Shown here one piece after another: positions 1 to 8,155 of a stretch of 25,395 nt of DNA. The position numbers and the translations under genes were made by a program. Below the pieces are notes generated by a model, which was not told where the DNA came from, searched no databases, and saw only the letters and a list, made by a program, of their open reading frames with translations. Position 1 is the first letter of the stretch, and each line of letters opens with the position of its first letter. Origin of the DNA: JBBQKQ01 sp043719155 (GTDB taxonomy: Bacteria > Patescibacteriota > Minisyncoccia > Phycocordibacterales > UBA5272); contig JAYSUJ010000032.1 in the NCBI GenBank assembly GCA_043719155.1, forward strand, positions 1-25,395, read 5' to 3'.

Positions 1-1
1 C

Positions 2-853
2 CACGCACGCTCTCTAAATACTGGTACTAAGGTGTGGTTATCTCAAGATGACATGTCTATCAATGGGTTCTCGTCTGACTACTTTCTGATGAATCCTCAG
101 AACCAAAATGCGTATTCTTACGTGGCAAACAACCCGGTGGGGAATGTGGATCCGGATGGGAGGTGGTCTGCTAATGTAGCTGGAATACAATCTCAACAAG
201 TCTACATAGATGGACACGAAGGGGAAGGTTTAAATGGGGCAGATGAACCAGGTTGGCAAAATACAGGGTCTTTCAGTTTCTTGGGAATGAAGGCTTCTTT
301 TTATGTCAGAACAGATGAGAGTGGTAAGATAAATGAACAGTCAGTTGCTTTTAGAGGATCCAGGTTTGATTTTAAAAATGAACCAGTTGGAACAGTTAGT
401 GATTGGTTGTTAAACAACGCACTCCAGCCAATTGGACTTTCTATAAATGTGTGGACTGCAAGCTACGTTACAGGAAAATTCATGCAAGCAAATCCTGGAG
501 TAAAAACTTATACAACAGGGAATTCAAAAGGTGGTCCCGAAGCTGCTACGGCTGGACAAATTAACGGTATAGACTCAATTGTTTTCAACTCTGCTCCAAT
601 TGGATACTATAAAAAAGATTGTAATTGTACGGTTAAAAGTTTTACAGTACAAGGAGAGATTCTGAGTAGCTTACTTGGTTCAACAAAACGAGATAATATT
701 ACGAATATTGCTTTACCTTATACAGATTACTACTCTGGGAGTAGGTTTGCGCCAGGTCTTGTGAACAACTTTAGAAATTTTTTAAGAGAAATTCCAAGTA
801 GAACACAAAATCATCTAATGCCTACAGTCAATAAAGTGCTAAATAAAAATTAA
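2..853 (+). CDS. C-terminal part of an RHS-repeat protein with lipase-like effector domain (5' end outside window)
   Basis: The frame is open to the left edge, so this is the 3' end of a larger gene; a GTG at 32 is internal, not the start. The first ~50 codons match the end of an RHS/YD core: an LSQDD motif, then NPQNQNAYSYVANNPVG and DPDGRW, the usual hinge between the RHS barrel and a variable C-terminal domain. The remaining ~230 residues contain FRGS followed by DWL, as in class 3 lipases, and a GNSKGG nucleophile elbow with the candidate catalytic Ser at 524-526. A late His (RTQNHLMP) could complete a triad. By analogy with polymorphic toxins, it would be a surface or secreted protein delivering a lipase or esterase domain. 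RHS identity is strong; the hydrolase assignment is motif-based and toxicity is inferred. The first ~170 bases look more GC-rich than the tail. Confidence 0.8.
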   Translation, partial: HARSLNTGTKVWLSQDDMSINGFSSDYFLMNPQNQNAYSYVANNPVGNVDPDGRWSANVAGIQSQQVYIDGHEGEGLNGADEPGWQNTGSFSFLGMKASFYVRTDESGKINEQSVAFRGSRFDFKNEPVGTVSDWLLNNALQPIGLSINVWTASYVTGKFMQANPGVKTYTTGNSKGGPEAATAGQINGIDSIVFNSAPIGYYKKDCNCTVKSFTVQGEILSSLLGSTKRDNITNIALPYTDYYSGSRFAPGLVNNFRNFLREIPSRTQNHLMPTVNKVLNKN

Positions 854-859
854 ATAATT

Positions 860-1147
860 ATGAAATTTACGGTTAAAAAAATATTCTTTGTATCTCTCCT
901 TCTTTCGTTATCCCCGTTTATCATTTATATGATTATCGGTACGTTACTCTCATGGTTATTCAGTTGCGGAACAGATGGTATGCAAGTAACATCGTGTTTC
1001 AGAAATGGAGAAGACTACACAGAATTAGTAAGGTCATTTGATTTTTTACCTTTCTTACTATTTATTACTGGGCCTCTAGGTCTTGTGGTATTTGTTATAG
1101 GGTTTTTTGCAAAAGCAATAACCGATAAAAAAAACGATAGAGTGTAA
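860..1147 (+). CDS. Small two-helix membrane protein, candidate immunity protein to the RHS effector
   Basis: This 95-residue protein is not recognised as a named family. It has a basic N-terminus, a hydrophobic segment at about residues 9-33, a loop of about 30 residues with two Cys (36 and 46), a second hydrophobic segment at about 60-86, and a Lys/Asp-rich tail. The topology suggests a short cytoplasmic N-terminus and an external loop. The ATG lies 6 bases after the RHS stop codon, so the two are almost certainly co-transcribed. A small membrane protein directly behind a polymorphic toxin gene is the usual position of an immunity gene, and a membrane location would suit protection from a lipase-like toxin. 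That role is inferred from position only. No clear Shine-Dalgarno sequence is seen. Confidence 0.7.
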   Translation: MKFTVKKIFFVSLLLSLSPFIIYMIIGTLLSWLFSCGTDGMQVTSCFRNGEDYTELVRSFDFLPFLLFITGPLGLVVFVIGFFAKAITDKKNDRV

Positions 1148-1160
1148 TTTAAACAAAAAT

Positions 1161-1796
1161 ATGAAAAATAAAATAAAAAAAATATTATTATACACTCTCG
1201 CTTTATCATTATCTATGAATCTACTTTCTGCAGATACAAAAAAAAATAATAAAGATACTCTCACACCAAAAAACAAAATAACCATAAAGAACACTGTTAA
1301 AGCTTTCAAAGGTTTTACTTGGAAAAATTTAACAGAAATAAATGCAAAAGTTTTAGTCCCAGACAAGTGGTTTTACAGACATGAAAATAAAAACGGGGAA
1401 GCTTATTTTATATCTAAAGAAGTGGTGAAAACTGACGCAGATGTATTCGAGACGGGACTTACGATAAACGTGGTAACTAAAAAAAACGTGCCAGGGGGTG
1501 ACGCTTCACTCTATGCTAGCTATCATATGAGTAATCTTAAAAATGATAAGCTTAAAAAAATTGATGTAGATAAAGTTGAGAAAATAGGTCCAATGATAAT
1601 TTATACAGTTCAGTACACTAAAACAGACCCTGTTGATGGTGTGACATGGACCGCAATGAATCAGGTTGTTGCAAATACTTTAACAAACACTATGTATGTA
1701 ATAGTGTTTGAATCTTCACCAGAAAAATGGTCATTAGAGTGGGTAAATAAGGGTAAATTAATTTTAGACAACTTGCAGCTGGAAGGGAAAAAATAA
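1161..1796 (+). CDS. Exported protein of unknown function, possibly PsbP/Mog1-like fold
   Basis: The protein has 211 residues. A typical signal peptide covers about residues 1-24 (Lys-rich start, Leu-rich core, SADT near the likely cleavage site), followed by a Lys/Asn-rich linker. The rest is a single mixed alpha/beta domain with the pattern VLVPDKWFY, then alternating strands, a helix around YASYHMSNLKNDK, and strands near the end (MYVIVFESSPEKW). This layout recalls PsbP/Mog1-like domains, but that is a weak structural impression rather than a family match. It starts 13 bases after the small membrane protein, and its stop is separated by one base from the next gene, so it belongs to the same operon. 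No catalytic residues are apparent. Confidence 0.65.
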   Translation: MKNKIKKILLYTLALSLSMNLLSADTKKNNKDTLTPKNKITIKNTVKAFKGFTWKNLTEINAKVLVPDKWFYRHENKNGEAYFISKEVVKTDADVFETGLTINVVTKKNVPGGDASLYASYHMSNLKNDKLKKIDVDKVEKIGPMIIYTVQYTKTDPVDGVTWTAMNQVVANTLTNTMYVIVFESSPEKWSLEWVNKGKLILDNLQLEGKK

Positions 1797-1797
1797 T

Positions 1798-3168
1798 ATG
1801 AAAATTAATCTAAAACATATTTTTTTTCAATGGTTTTTCTTGAGTACTTGCTTTTTACCAGTATTTGCCCAAAATCTAACTTTAGATCTAAGTACGGCAA
1901 CTACCAGTCAACAGATTTCGAGTAAAGCTTTATTTGTAAATTTTCTACACGCTACAGTTTCAACTTCAACAAAGTTGAATATTAAACTTAAAAGCATTGA
2001 AAATGATATTAAAAAAGTAAACGATTTGCAGAATCAAGTGCAAAAAGATAAAGACAAGTCTATATCAGTCTCTACAATTTTTATTGGTGGTCTGAAAGAT
2101 AAATATAAATTAGGTCTTTTTGTAAAAGACATGAGTAAATTGCAAAAAGATTTGGTTCTTCATAAAAAACAATTTAACTCTAAAGTTAGTTTGTTAAATG
2201 AAAAAACATCAAGAATAAAATTGCCAGATAACGAAAATATTTCCACTAAAATCACAACTTTTTTTGATCAAAGTAATATTCAAGACATTGAAAAAAGAGA
2301 TGTGCAACTACGAATTGAGTATTTAGAAATTTTTAAAAATCTTACTTTGAAGTTAATTCAATCAAAAAGTGACATGTTAAGTTTAAACGGTGAATTGTAC
2401 TTCGCTTCTCCTGTGGACGAGTTTTATTATTGGCAAGCAGTTGTAGATTCAAGATCTAAATACCAACAGATTGTAAAAAATGAATTGCAAGCAATAAAGT
2501 TGATAACTGGGACTGAATTTTACAAACTAAACCTAAAAGATAGTGAGATAGATCAAATAAATAAAGGTGGATTAGACATAGATCAAGGTCAAGTAGATGT
2601 ATGGGAAGGAAAAAAGACCAGTTCAAATTTAAATGTAAACAATTTGTCCTACGACGTAATAGAAAAGATAAATTATGGCAGAGAAAATGATAAATTAAAT
2701 AGGATTTACATGGAAACCTATCTAGAGAATGTTAAAAAATTTGAGGAAATTGCGGCTGGAGATAAGGATAAAGTTTTTAGTTCAAAAAATGATTTACAAA
2801 AACTCAATATATACATTAGTACAGCGAAAACTAGCTACCTAAAATCAATGCAAAGAGAATTCGAGTACAATGTATCTCAATTTGCGACAATAAATATTAA
2901 GCCGTTCGATAGTTTTCAGGCCTTTGCTATGATGTCAGATGTGGAATTTTTAAAGAATGTAGAAGAAAAAGAAAAGTTTTTTATTAATATGAGATTGTTG
3001 CTGAGTCAGTCAGATATTGTAGATTTCTGCTTTAATAATTTTGGAAAATTTAAAACCTATTTTAGTGACAGTTCTAAAACTTTTAAATTTGAATTTACAA
3101 ACAAAAAATTACAAAAAGATTTTGAGTTACTAAATATTAAAAATGCAGAATATACTCTAATCAGATGA
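1798..3168 (+). CDS. Exported, mainly helical protein of unknown function
   Basis: This 456-residue protein is not recognised. It starts one base after the previous stop. A signal peptide is evident at residues 1-24 (basic start, FFQWFFLSTCFLPVFA, then QN). The mature part is rich in Lys, Asn, Ser and Asp and reads as long amphipathic helices with heptad-like hydrophobic spacing, especially about residues 55-150 and 215-330, suggesting coiled coil or a helical bundle. There are no Cys or metal-binding clusters in the mature part and no enzyme motif. Together with the preceding exported protein it may form an envelope or extracellular complex, but nothing in the sequence proves it. The TGA stop overlaps no gene; the next likely start is 52 bases on. 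Confidence 0.65.
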   Translation: MKINLKHIFFQWFFLSTCFLPVFAQNLTLDLSTATTSQQISSKALFVNFLHATVSTSTKLNIKLKSIENDIKKVNDLQNQVQKDKDKSISVSTIFIGGLKDKYKLGLFVKDMSKLQKDLVLHKKQFNSKVSLLNEKTSRIKLPDNENISTKITTFFDQSNIQDIEKRDVQLRIEYLEIFKNLTLKLIQSKSDMLSLNGELYFASPVDEFYYWQAVVDSRSKYQQIVKNELQAIKLITGTEFYKLNLKDSEIDQINKGGLDIDQGQVDVWEGKKTSSNLNVNNLSYDVIEKINYGRENDKLNRIYMETYLENVKKFEEIAAGDKDKVFSSKNDLQKLNIYISTAKTSYLKSMQREFEYNVSQFATINIKPFDSFQAFAMMSDVEFLKNVEEKEKFFINMRLLLSQSDIVDFCFNNFGKFKTYFSDSSKTFKFEFTNKKLQKDFELLNIKNAEYTLIR

Positions 3169-3220
3169 TGTGGTAAAGATACATTTTTTGAATATCCAAA
3201 AAATAGAATATACTGTAAGC

Positions 3221-3649
3221 ATGCTAAAAAAAATTTCATTATTACAGATAATTGCGTGGGTGGTTGCAGTCCAATTTTTTATTATTGTTGCTATGGGGCA
3301 TATACCGGGGTTTACAGATGAGAAAGGGTATTTGTTTGGTTTTTATAGTGTCTCACCACTAGTTGACATGGTGCACTTTTTGTCTGGCGTGTTGGCTGCC
3401 TGTGCAGCCCTTGTCTCTTCAACTTGGTCTAGGAGATATTTTTATGGGATAAGTCTTTTGTACGGTTCAGATATTTTGGTCAGTCTTCTCTTTTCAAGAG
3501 ATATAACCGAGACCGGTAGTTTTTTTTACCAAAGCTTGGGAAATATGGATTTTAGTTTGCACAATATAATTGCTAACACTCCACACATTGGCTTGGTCGC
3601 GGTTGCTCTTTCTATTGCAATATTTGTACATGAAAAAAATAAGTTTTAA
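3221..3649 (+). CDS. Four-helix integral membrane protein (DUF4383-like)
   Basis: The ATG at 3221 is preferred over an upstream in-frame GTG at 3170, because the extra 17 residues are hydrophilic and precede a normal basic start plus hydrophobic helix. The 142-residue product has about four hydrophobic segments (roughly residues 8-28, 46-65, 72-90 and 118-136). Segment two carries DMVHFLSG, and a late segment carries HNIIANTPHIG. Paired His in helices 2 and 4 resemble small DUF4383-type membrane proteins; this resemblance is from memory and moderate. The gene overlaps the following FAD oxidase by 20 bases, which suggests translational coupling and a shared function at the membrane. Confidence 0.65.
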   Translation: MLKKISLLQIIAWVVAVQFFIIVAMGHIPGFTDEKGYLFGFYSVSPLVDMVHFLSGVLAACAALVSSTWSRRYFYGISLLYGSDILVSLLFSRDITETGSFFYQSLGNMDFSLHNIIANTPHIGLVAVALSIAIFVHEKNKF

Positions 3650-6122
3650 AAAAACAAGAAATTTATTTTTAGGTTTACTGGTTTTTGTTTTATTTCTTTG
3701 GGGTATAAATAAAGTTGAAAATATTACTCAAAGTCCAGAAAAAGTAGAGGACCAGAGTAAAGGCTTTGTAAACGATGTCACCCAACTTAATCTTATACAA
3801 GTAGAAAATGTCTTTACTCCAAAAACTAATTTGGAAATTTCTGAAATTATAAAAAAAAGTAAAGGGAAAATTTCTATTGGAGGTGCTAGAAAAAGTATGG
3901 GTGGACAAACCGCAACCCAAGACGGTATGCAAATTGACATGCGAGAGTTTAATAAAGTATTGTCTTTTTCTAGCTCTACAAAAGAGATAACCGTGCAGGC
4001 TGGAGCGAGGTGGTACGACATACAAAAATATATAGACCAATATGGCTTGTCTGTCATGATAATGCAATCCTACAATAATTTCTCTGTAGGGGGTTCTATA
4101 TCAACCAATGTGCATGGTAGATATATTGGCTACGGTCCTATTATTGAGTCTGTGAAAAGTTTTAGATTAGTAACTTCCGATGGTTACATTTTAAATGTAA
4201 GTAGGGAGGAAAATAAAGACTTATTTTATGCTGTAATTGGTGGCTACGGAGCTTTTGGGGTTATAGCTGACGCTACGCTGTTACTTGCGGAAAATACAAA
4301 TCTTGAAAAAAGCGTTAAAAAAATGAAGGTAGAAGACTATGTGAACTATTTTAAGGAAAATATAGAAAATAATAAAGAAGTAGTTTTTCAAAATGCAGAT
4401 ATTTATGTAAACAACTATACAGATGCAAATTCTATTATTTGGACAAAATCCCAAAAGGCAGCAACGGAAAAAGAAAGTTTTATGACAAAAGAAAGTAGTT
4501 ATGCATTAAACAGATTTTCTTGGTTTGCAATGAGTGAGTTTATGTTTGGAACCCAATTGCGACAATATGTGCTTGATCCAGTTTTGAACAGCAGTGAAAG
4601 TGTTCACTCTAGAAACTATGAAGCTAGTTATGATGTTTCAGAGTTGGAGCCAGCTAACAGAAAGGAGGATACCTATGTTTTGCAGGAATATTTTATTCCG
4701 GTAAATAATTTTGATATTTTTGTACCTAAAATGAAAAAAGTTTTTAAGGAAAATGAAGTAAATGTTTTGAATGTGTCTATTCGTCATGCAAAAAAAGATG
4801 AAGGAAGTTTATTGGCTTGGGCACCAAAGAGTGATGTTTTTGCCTTTGTCATTTACTACAAACAAGGAACAGGTGTGGACGATAAATTGAGAGTTGCAAA
4901 ATGGACTAGAGAGATGATAGACGAAATCCTGACAGTAGAGGGTTCCTACTATTTGCCGTATCAAGAACATGCTACCTATGAGCAGTTTACGAGAGCTTAT
5001 AAAAATTATGAAAGTTTTTTTAAGTTGAAACAAAAATATGACCCACAGTACAGATTTACAAATACACTTTGGGACAAATATTATCAGGAATATTTAGAAA
5101 AAAATAAAGAATCTAAGTTTAAGCTTTCCACAGAAGTAAGTACTGAGATTGAAAAAGAATTTCCTTTTTATGCCTCTCGTAGCCAGGAACAGACTTATTT
5201 AACTTTAGCTGAGTGGTACATGGTATTTAGCTACAATGAGTTGGCTAAATTTTTGCAAGAAGGTAAACCCCAGCAGGATTTTAGTTTTATAAATTCTATA
5301 AAAATTTTTTGGAAATATTTCTCTTTGGCAAATAGGAAAACTCAAAAATTAAATGTTGAGTATTTTGGAATGCTGTTAACTATTGGCACTAGCTATACTA
5401 TAGAATATGGCATAAAAAGCTTGTATGAAAATACTATCGGTCGTTTAACAAGTATTGTAAATGGGCATGAAACAGAAGAAGATATTTTTATTGCGAAGTC
5501 TTGGGACAGATTTGCTAAAAGCGTGTATGTAGAACCATGGTATGAATATGCTTATTGGGCTGATATAAAACAAATTTGGACAGAAACTAGTTTTCTGAAA
5601 AAAACATTTATTAGAAGCACTGAGAGAAAAATGGCAGTTACAGTTTCTTATTTACTAAAAGCCGGCTATGCTCAGGTTCTTAAAAAGTTTTCTCAAAGTA
5701 CTTTTGGGGTTGAGGAAAATAAAACCTTGATGATTGTGTCAGATTTAAACCTTGATAAATATCCAGAAAGTCTAAGTAGGCAGATATTAGTTTTAAAGAC
5801 TTTAGATGAAAATAAAAAAGTTTTTCTAGTCCAAGTGCCAAGGTATCAAGAGTTTTCGAAAATTACTATAGAGCTAGCTAAACATGGTGCACAATTTGTA
5901 CAAATAATGGGGAATGACAAAATTGCTGTGAGCTATTTATCAGATAGGAAAAGTGAAAGTTTTGAGTATTTTGAAGGTGCAGAAATAATCTCTAAAGAAA
6001 AATTGTCGGATGGTAAAAATACACAAAGGATTATTTTGTCTGTAGACGTTACCAAACTAAGTAAAGTTATAAATATTTTGCTAAACCAAGGTATTGTACC
6101 TGAACATCTTTATGATTTTTAG
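3630..6122 (+). CDS. Membrane-anchored FAD-linked oxidase (PCMH-type) with large C-terminal extension
   Basis: The ATG at 3630 (MKKISFKK) is chosen over an upstream in-frame start because it gives a basic N-terminus followed by one transmembrane helix at residues 11-28. The 830-residue product has a PCMH-type FAD-binding fold at about 55-220: SIGGARKSMGGQ (82-93), QAGARWYDIQ (123-132), SVGGSISTNVHGR (152-164) and GGYGAFG (204-210). This matches the VAO family, in the neighbourhood of aldonolactone oxidases and DprE1. The usual covalent-flavin His in the first Gly-rich motif is replaced, so FAD is probably bound non-covalently. A substrate-cap region follows to about 500. The last ~330 residues match nothing I recognise and include a domain with alternating strands and helices near the end. 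Substrate is unknown; a sugar, sugar lactone or lipid-linked sugar is plausible. Confidence 0.85.
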   Translation: MKKISFKKTRNLFLGLLVFVLFLWGINKVENITQSPEKVEDQSKGFVNDVTQLNLIQVENVFTPKTNLEISEIIKKSKGKISIGGARKSMGGQTATQDGMQIDMREFNKVLSFSSSTKEITVQAGARWYDIQKYIDQYGLSVMIMQSYNNFSVGGSISTNVHGRYIGYGPIIESVKSFRLVTSDGYILNVSREENKDLFYAVIGGYGAFGVIADATLLLAENTNLEKSVKKMKVEDYVNYFKENIENNKEVVFQNADIYVNNYTDANSIIWTKSQKAATEKESFMTKESSYALNRFSWFAMSEFMFGTQLRQYVLDPVLNSSESVHSRNYEASYDVSELEPANRKEDTYVLQEYFIPVNNFDIFVPKMKKVFKENEVNVLNVSIRHAKKDEGSLLAWAPKSDVFAFVIYYKQGTGVDDKLRVAKWTREMIDEILTVEGSYYLPYQEHATYEQFTRAYKNYESFFKLKQKYDPQYRFTNTLWDKYYQEYLEKNKESKFKLSTEVSTEIEKEFPFYASRSQEQTYLTLAEWYMVFSYNELAKFLQEGKPQQDFSFINSIKIFWKYFSLANRKTQKLNVEYFGMLLTIGTSYTIEYGIKSLYENTIGRLTSIVNGHETEEDIFIAKSWDRFAKSVYVEPWYEYAYWADIKQIWTETSFLKKTFIRSTERKMAVTVSYLLKAGYAQVLKKFSQSTFGVEENKTLMIVSDLNLDKYPESLSRQILVLKTLDENKKVFLVQVPRYQEFSKITIELAKHGAQFVQIMGNDKIAVSYLSDRKSESFEYFEGAEIISKEKLSDGKNTQRIILSVDVTKLSKVINILLNQGIVPEHLYDF

Positions 6123-7062
6123 TTACTTTAAAATACTGATTAAGTTTCTAGCTTTATTTTTAGTTGTTTATGCATGTTATGTAAATTTTTTTGTTGAAAC
6201 TAAAGTCGCAGAACTGTCTGGACCAATTAATGGGGAATATATAAATATAGACGGAAATAAAATTTATTATCAAAAATTTGCCACCAGCACTAGGGAAAAT
6301 GTGGTGCTAGTTGGCGGTACGGCTGCATGGAGTGGGGTTTGGGAGAAAACTACAATAGAGTTAAGAGATAAATTTAATATTTATGCCATAGACTTGCCTC
6401 CCTTTGGTTACTCAGACCCGAAGGTGGGCTATGAATATAGTTTGGAAAATCAAGCCAAAATGATTTCTGATTTTATAAATCAACTAAATCTTAAAAATAC
6501 AATTTTAGTTGCGCATTCTTATGGCGCAGGACCTGCTACTGAAATTGCCTTTTCAAATGTAAATATTAAAAAACTAATTTTAATTGACGGTGTTGTTCAC
6601 TTGGGTGTGGAAAATAAGCAGAATAAATTTTTACAAACTATTCTTGGCTTTGCGCCATTGCGTACATTTGTAACTAAAAGCTTGCTCCACTACCCCGGCT
6701 TTTTACAGTCTAGACTTGAGTCTTTTGTCTACAAGCCAGAAAACGTAGATAGTTATTGGTATGACCTCTATGCTGCACCTCTACAAACCAAAAATACTAG
6801 TGAAAAAATGAGTAAATGGGTTTATGATTTTATGTTTTTAACTGAAAACTCTATTTCAAATAAGACAGAAAACTACAAAAACTCAAAAATACCTGTGGTT
6901 CTCATTTGGGGAGAAAAAGATGACCTCACACCTTTGTCAGAGGGTGAAAACTTAAACAGAATAATAGCAAATAGTAAACTGTTTGTTATGAAAGATACTG
7001 GGCACATTCCGATGATAGATTCTTTCTCAGAATTTATAGCAATATTGAAAGAAAATCTTTAG
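6112..7062 (+). CDS. Membrane-anchored alpha/beta hydrolase
   Basis: The ATG at 6112 overlaps the FAD oxidase stop by 11 bases; an upstream TTG at 6094 is less likely. The 316-residue product begins with a hydrophobic anchor (about residues 7-27), so the enzyme is tethered with its catalytic domain probably outside. The alpha/beta hydrolase core is clear: oxyanion region VLVGGTAAW (65-73), DLPPFGYSD (94-102), nucleophile elbow AHSYGAG with Ser136, acid in WGEKDDLTP (Asp270 or 271) and His298 in TGHIPM. The triad is complete. Specificity cannot be read from sequence. The coupling to the FAD oxidase suggests linked chemistry on an envelope compound. The stop codon overlaps the stop of the convergent histidine phosphatase by 4 bases. 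Confidence 0.85.
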   Translation: MIFSYFKILIKFLALFLVVYACYVNFFVETKVAELSGPINGEYINIDGNKIYYQKFATSTRENVVLVGGTAAWSGVWEKTTIELRDKFNIYAIDLPPFGYSDPKVGYEYSLENQAKMISDFINQLNLKNTILVAHSYGAGPATEIAFSNVNIKKLILIDGVVHLGVENKQNKFLQTILGFAPLRTFVTKSLLHYPGFLQSRLESFVYKPENVDSYWYDLYAAPLQTKNTSEKMSKWVYDFMFLTENSISNKTENYKNSKIPVVLIWGEKDDLTPLSEGENLNRIIANSKLFVMKDTGHIPMIDSFSEFIAILKENL

Positions 7063-7637
7063 TCCAGACTCGCAATATCAACTACAACTTTTCCACTTTC
7101 CACTTCTCCCGCTGCACAAAATTTTATTTTTTTGAATCTTTCAAAAATATTCTCTTCTTGTTTTAAAAGTGTGGCGAAGTAAATAGTGAGGATAGTGCCG
7201 TGTGAACAAATCAAAATGTTTTCAACTTTTTCATGGTCAGAATATTTTTCTTCTAAAATGTTTATACCAGTCATAAACCTTGCTAGGGCAGCACTTCCAG
7301 ACTCGACTCCGTTTTCAATTTGGTCCAAATTTGTCAGTTCTCTACGTTTCTGGTCTATGAATTCTGCTTCAGTCAGAAATTTTTTCTCACGTTTCACTTC
7401 AACAAAGTTTTCCAAAGTGTTTATTTCTAAACCAAGTTTTTGAGCAATTGGTTTTAAAGTAGCGATTGCTTTTGGCTCGGTTGACGAATATATTTTGGTA
7501 ATATTTTTGAATTTATCAGAACTCAAATATTCTGAAATTTGTATTAGGGCGTCTGGCGTTAAGTCCCAATCTATAGAAGCTTTATTTGAGTCTTTGATAG
7601 TTTCTGCATGTCTTAAAAAAGTGTATTTATTTTTCAT
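7059..7637 (-). CDS. Histidine phosphatase superfamily protein (phosphoglycerate mutase-like)
   Basis: The start at 7637 (MKNKYTFLRHAET) places the catalytic motif directly at the N-terminus, as is normal for this family. An in-frame ATG at 7661 would add 8 residues and overlap the upstream Nudix gene by 8 bases, so the boundary is not fully certain. In the 192-residue product, the LRHAE motif carries the phospho-accepting His10 with Arg9, in the RHA rather than RHG form. The second catalytic His is in CSHGTIL near residue 145. This supports a cytoplasmic phosphomonoesterase; the substrate cannot be assigned. It is probably co-transcribed with the upstream Nudix hydrolase. Its TAA stop overlaps the stop of the convergent hydrolase gene. 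Confidence 0.85.
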   Translation of the reverse strand: MKNKYTFLRHAETIKDSNKASIDWDLTPDALIQISEYLSSDKFKNITKIYSSTEPKAIATLKPIAQKLGLEINTLENFVEVKREKKFLTEAEFIDQKRRELTNLDQIENGVESGSAALARFMTGINILEEKYSDHEKVENILICSHGTILTIYFATLLKQEENIFERFKKIKFCAAGEVESGKVVVDIASLD

Positions 7638-7653
7638 AAAAGATTTATAAAAT

Positions 7654-8109
7654 CTAAACAATAAAATTTCTTGCTTCGTTTAGTAGATTTTCTGAAATTA
7701 TTTTTTTAATAATTTCAGGCCGAATATCTAAATATTTCAATTCACTTGGTTGCAACTCGTGCAAATTAAACTCTGGAGCTAGTTCCGAATTTATTTCAAC
7801 AGTGTAGACAAAGTTAATTTCATGGATTTTTTCGGCCAAGCCTTTATTTATATTTTCGATAGTATTTACAAAAAAGTTTTCAATTATAGTCACAAACTTA
7901 AAATTTTCAATTTGCAAACCAGTTTCCTCAAAGGTTTCTCGCTTTGCTGCTGCTAGAGACGACTCACCAAGTTTTACACGTCCTCCAAGGCAGAAAAAGA
8001 AACCAGAAATGCTTTTGCTTTTTTCGAAAACAAAGCCTTTCTTCGTCTTCATGATAACCACTACTCTTAAGTTTAAGACACCCTCATCAAGTTTTATTGT
8101 TAGGTCCAT
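7654..8109 (-). CDS. Nudix hydrolase
   Basis: The 151-residue protein contains a complete Nudix box at residues 43-65: Gly43, Glu49, the REtfEE core (57-62) and Gly64-Leu65, spaced as G-x5-E-x7-REUxEExGU with Thr59 at the usually hydrophobic position. The family hydrolyses nucleoside diphosphates linked to another group, using Mg2+ held by the Glu cluster. The length fits a single-domain house-cleaning Nudix. Substrate cannot be assigned. The ATG at 8109 is preceded by an extended -10 box with only 7 bases between, so the mRNA is probably leaderless. It lies divergent to the S51 peptidase gene, with 46 bases between start codons, and leads a two-gene operon with the histidine phosphatase. Confidence 0.9.
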   Translation of the reverse strand: MDLTIKLDEGVLNLRVVVIMKTKKGFVFEKSKSISGFFFCLGGRVKLGESSLAAAKRETFEETGLQIENFKFVTIIENFFVNTIENINKGLAEKIHEINFVYTVEINSELAPEFNLHELQPSELKYLDIRPEIIKKIISENLLNEARNFIV

Positions 8110-8155
8110 ATTTGATAGTATAGCAAAAAAGTATCAAGTTTGATATTATATAAAC
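8110..8155. promoter_or_regulatory. Divergent leaderless promoters for Nudix (minus) and S51 peptidase (plus)
   Basis: On the minus strand TGC-TATACT has its -10 box at 8117-8122, with 7 bases to the Nudix ATG. On the plus strand TGA-TATTAT has its -10 box at 8144-8149, with 6 bases to the ATG at 8156. Both are extended -10 elements with no good -35. Transcription starting 6-8 bases after the -10 would begin at or next to each start codon. Confidence 0.6.

Noticed and set aside
3170..3220. GTG at 3170 as start of the four-helix membrane protein
   Set aside because: It adds 17 residues ahead of a normal basic start and first hydrophobic segment; the ATG at 3221 fits better.
3570..3629. ATG at 3570 as start of the FAD oxidase
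   Set aside because: It lies deep inside the previous coding frame. The ATG at 3630 gives a basic N-terminus followed by a membrane anchor and a modest 20-base overlap.
3690..4067. Long minus-strand open frames inside the FAD oxidase gene and similar antisense frames elsewhere (for example 11538-11858, 19355-19858)
   Set aside because: They lie opposite genes with clear family motifs, show no recognisable domain and have no promoter or start context.
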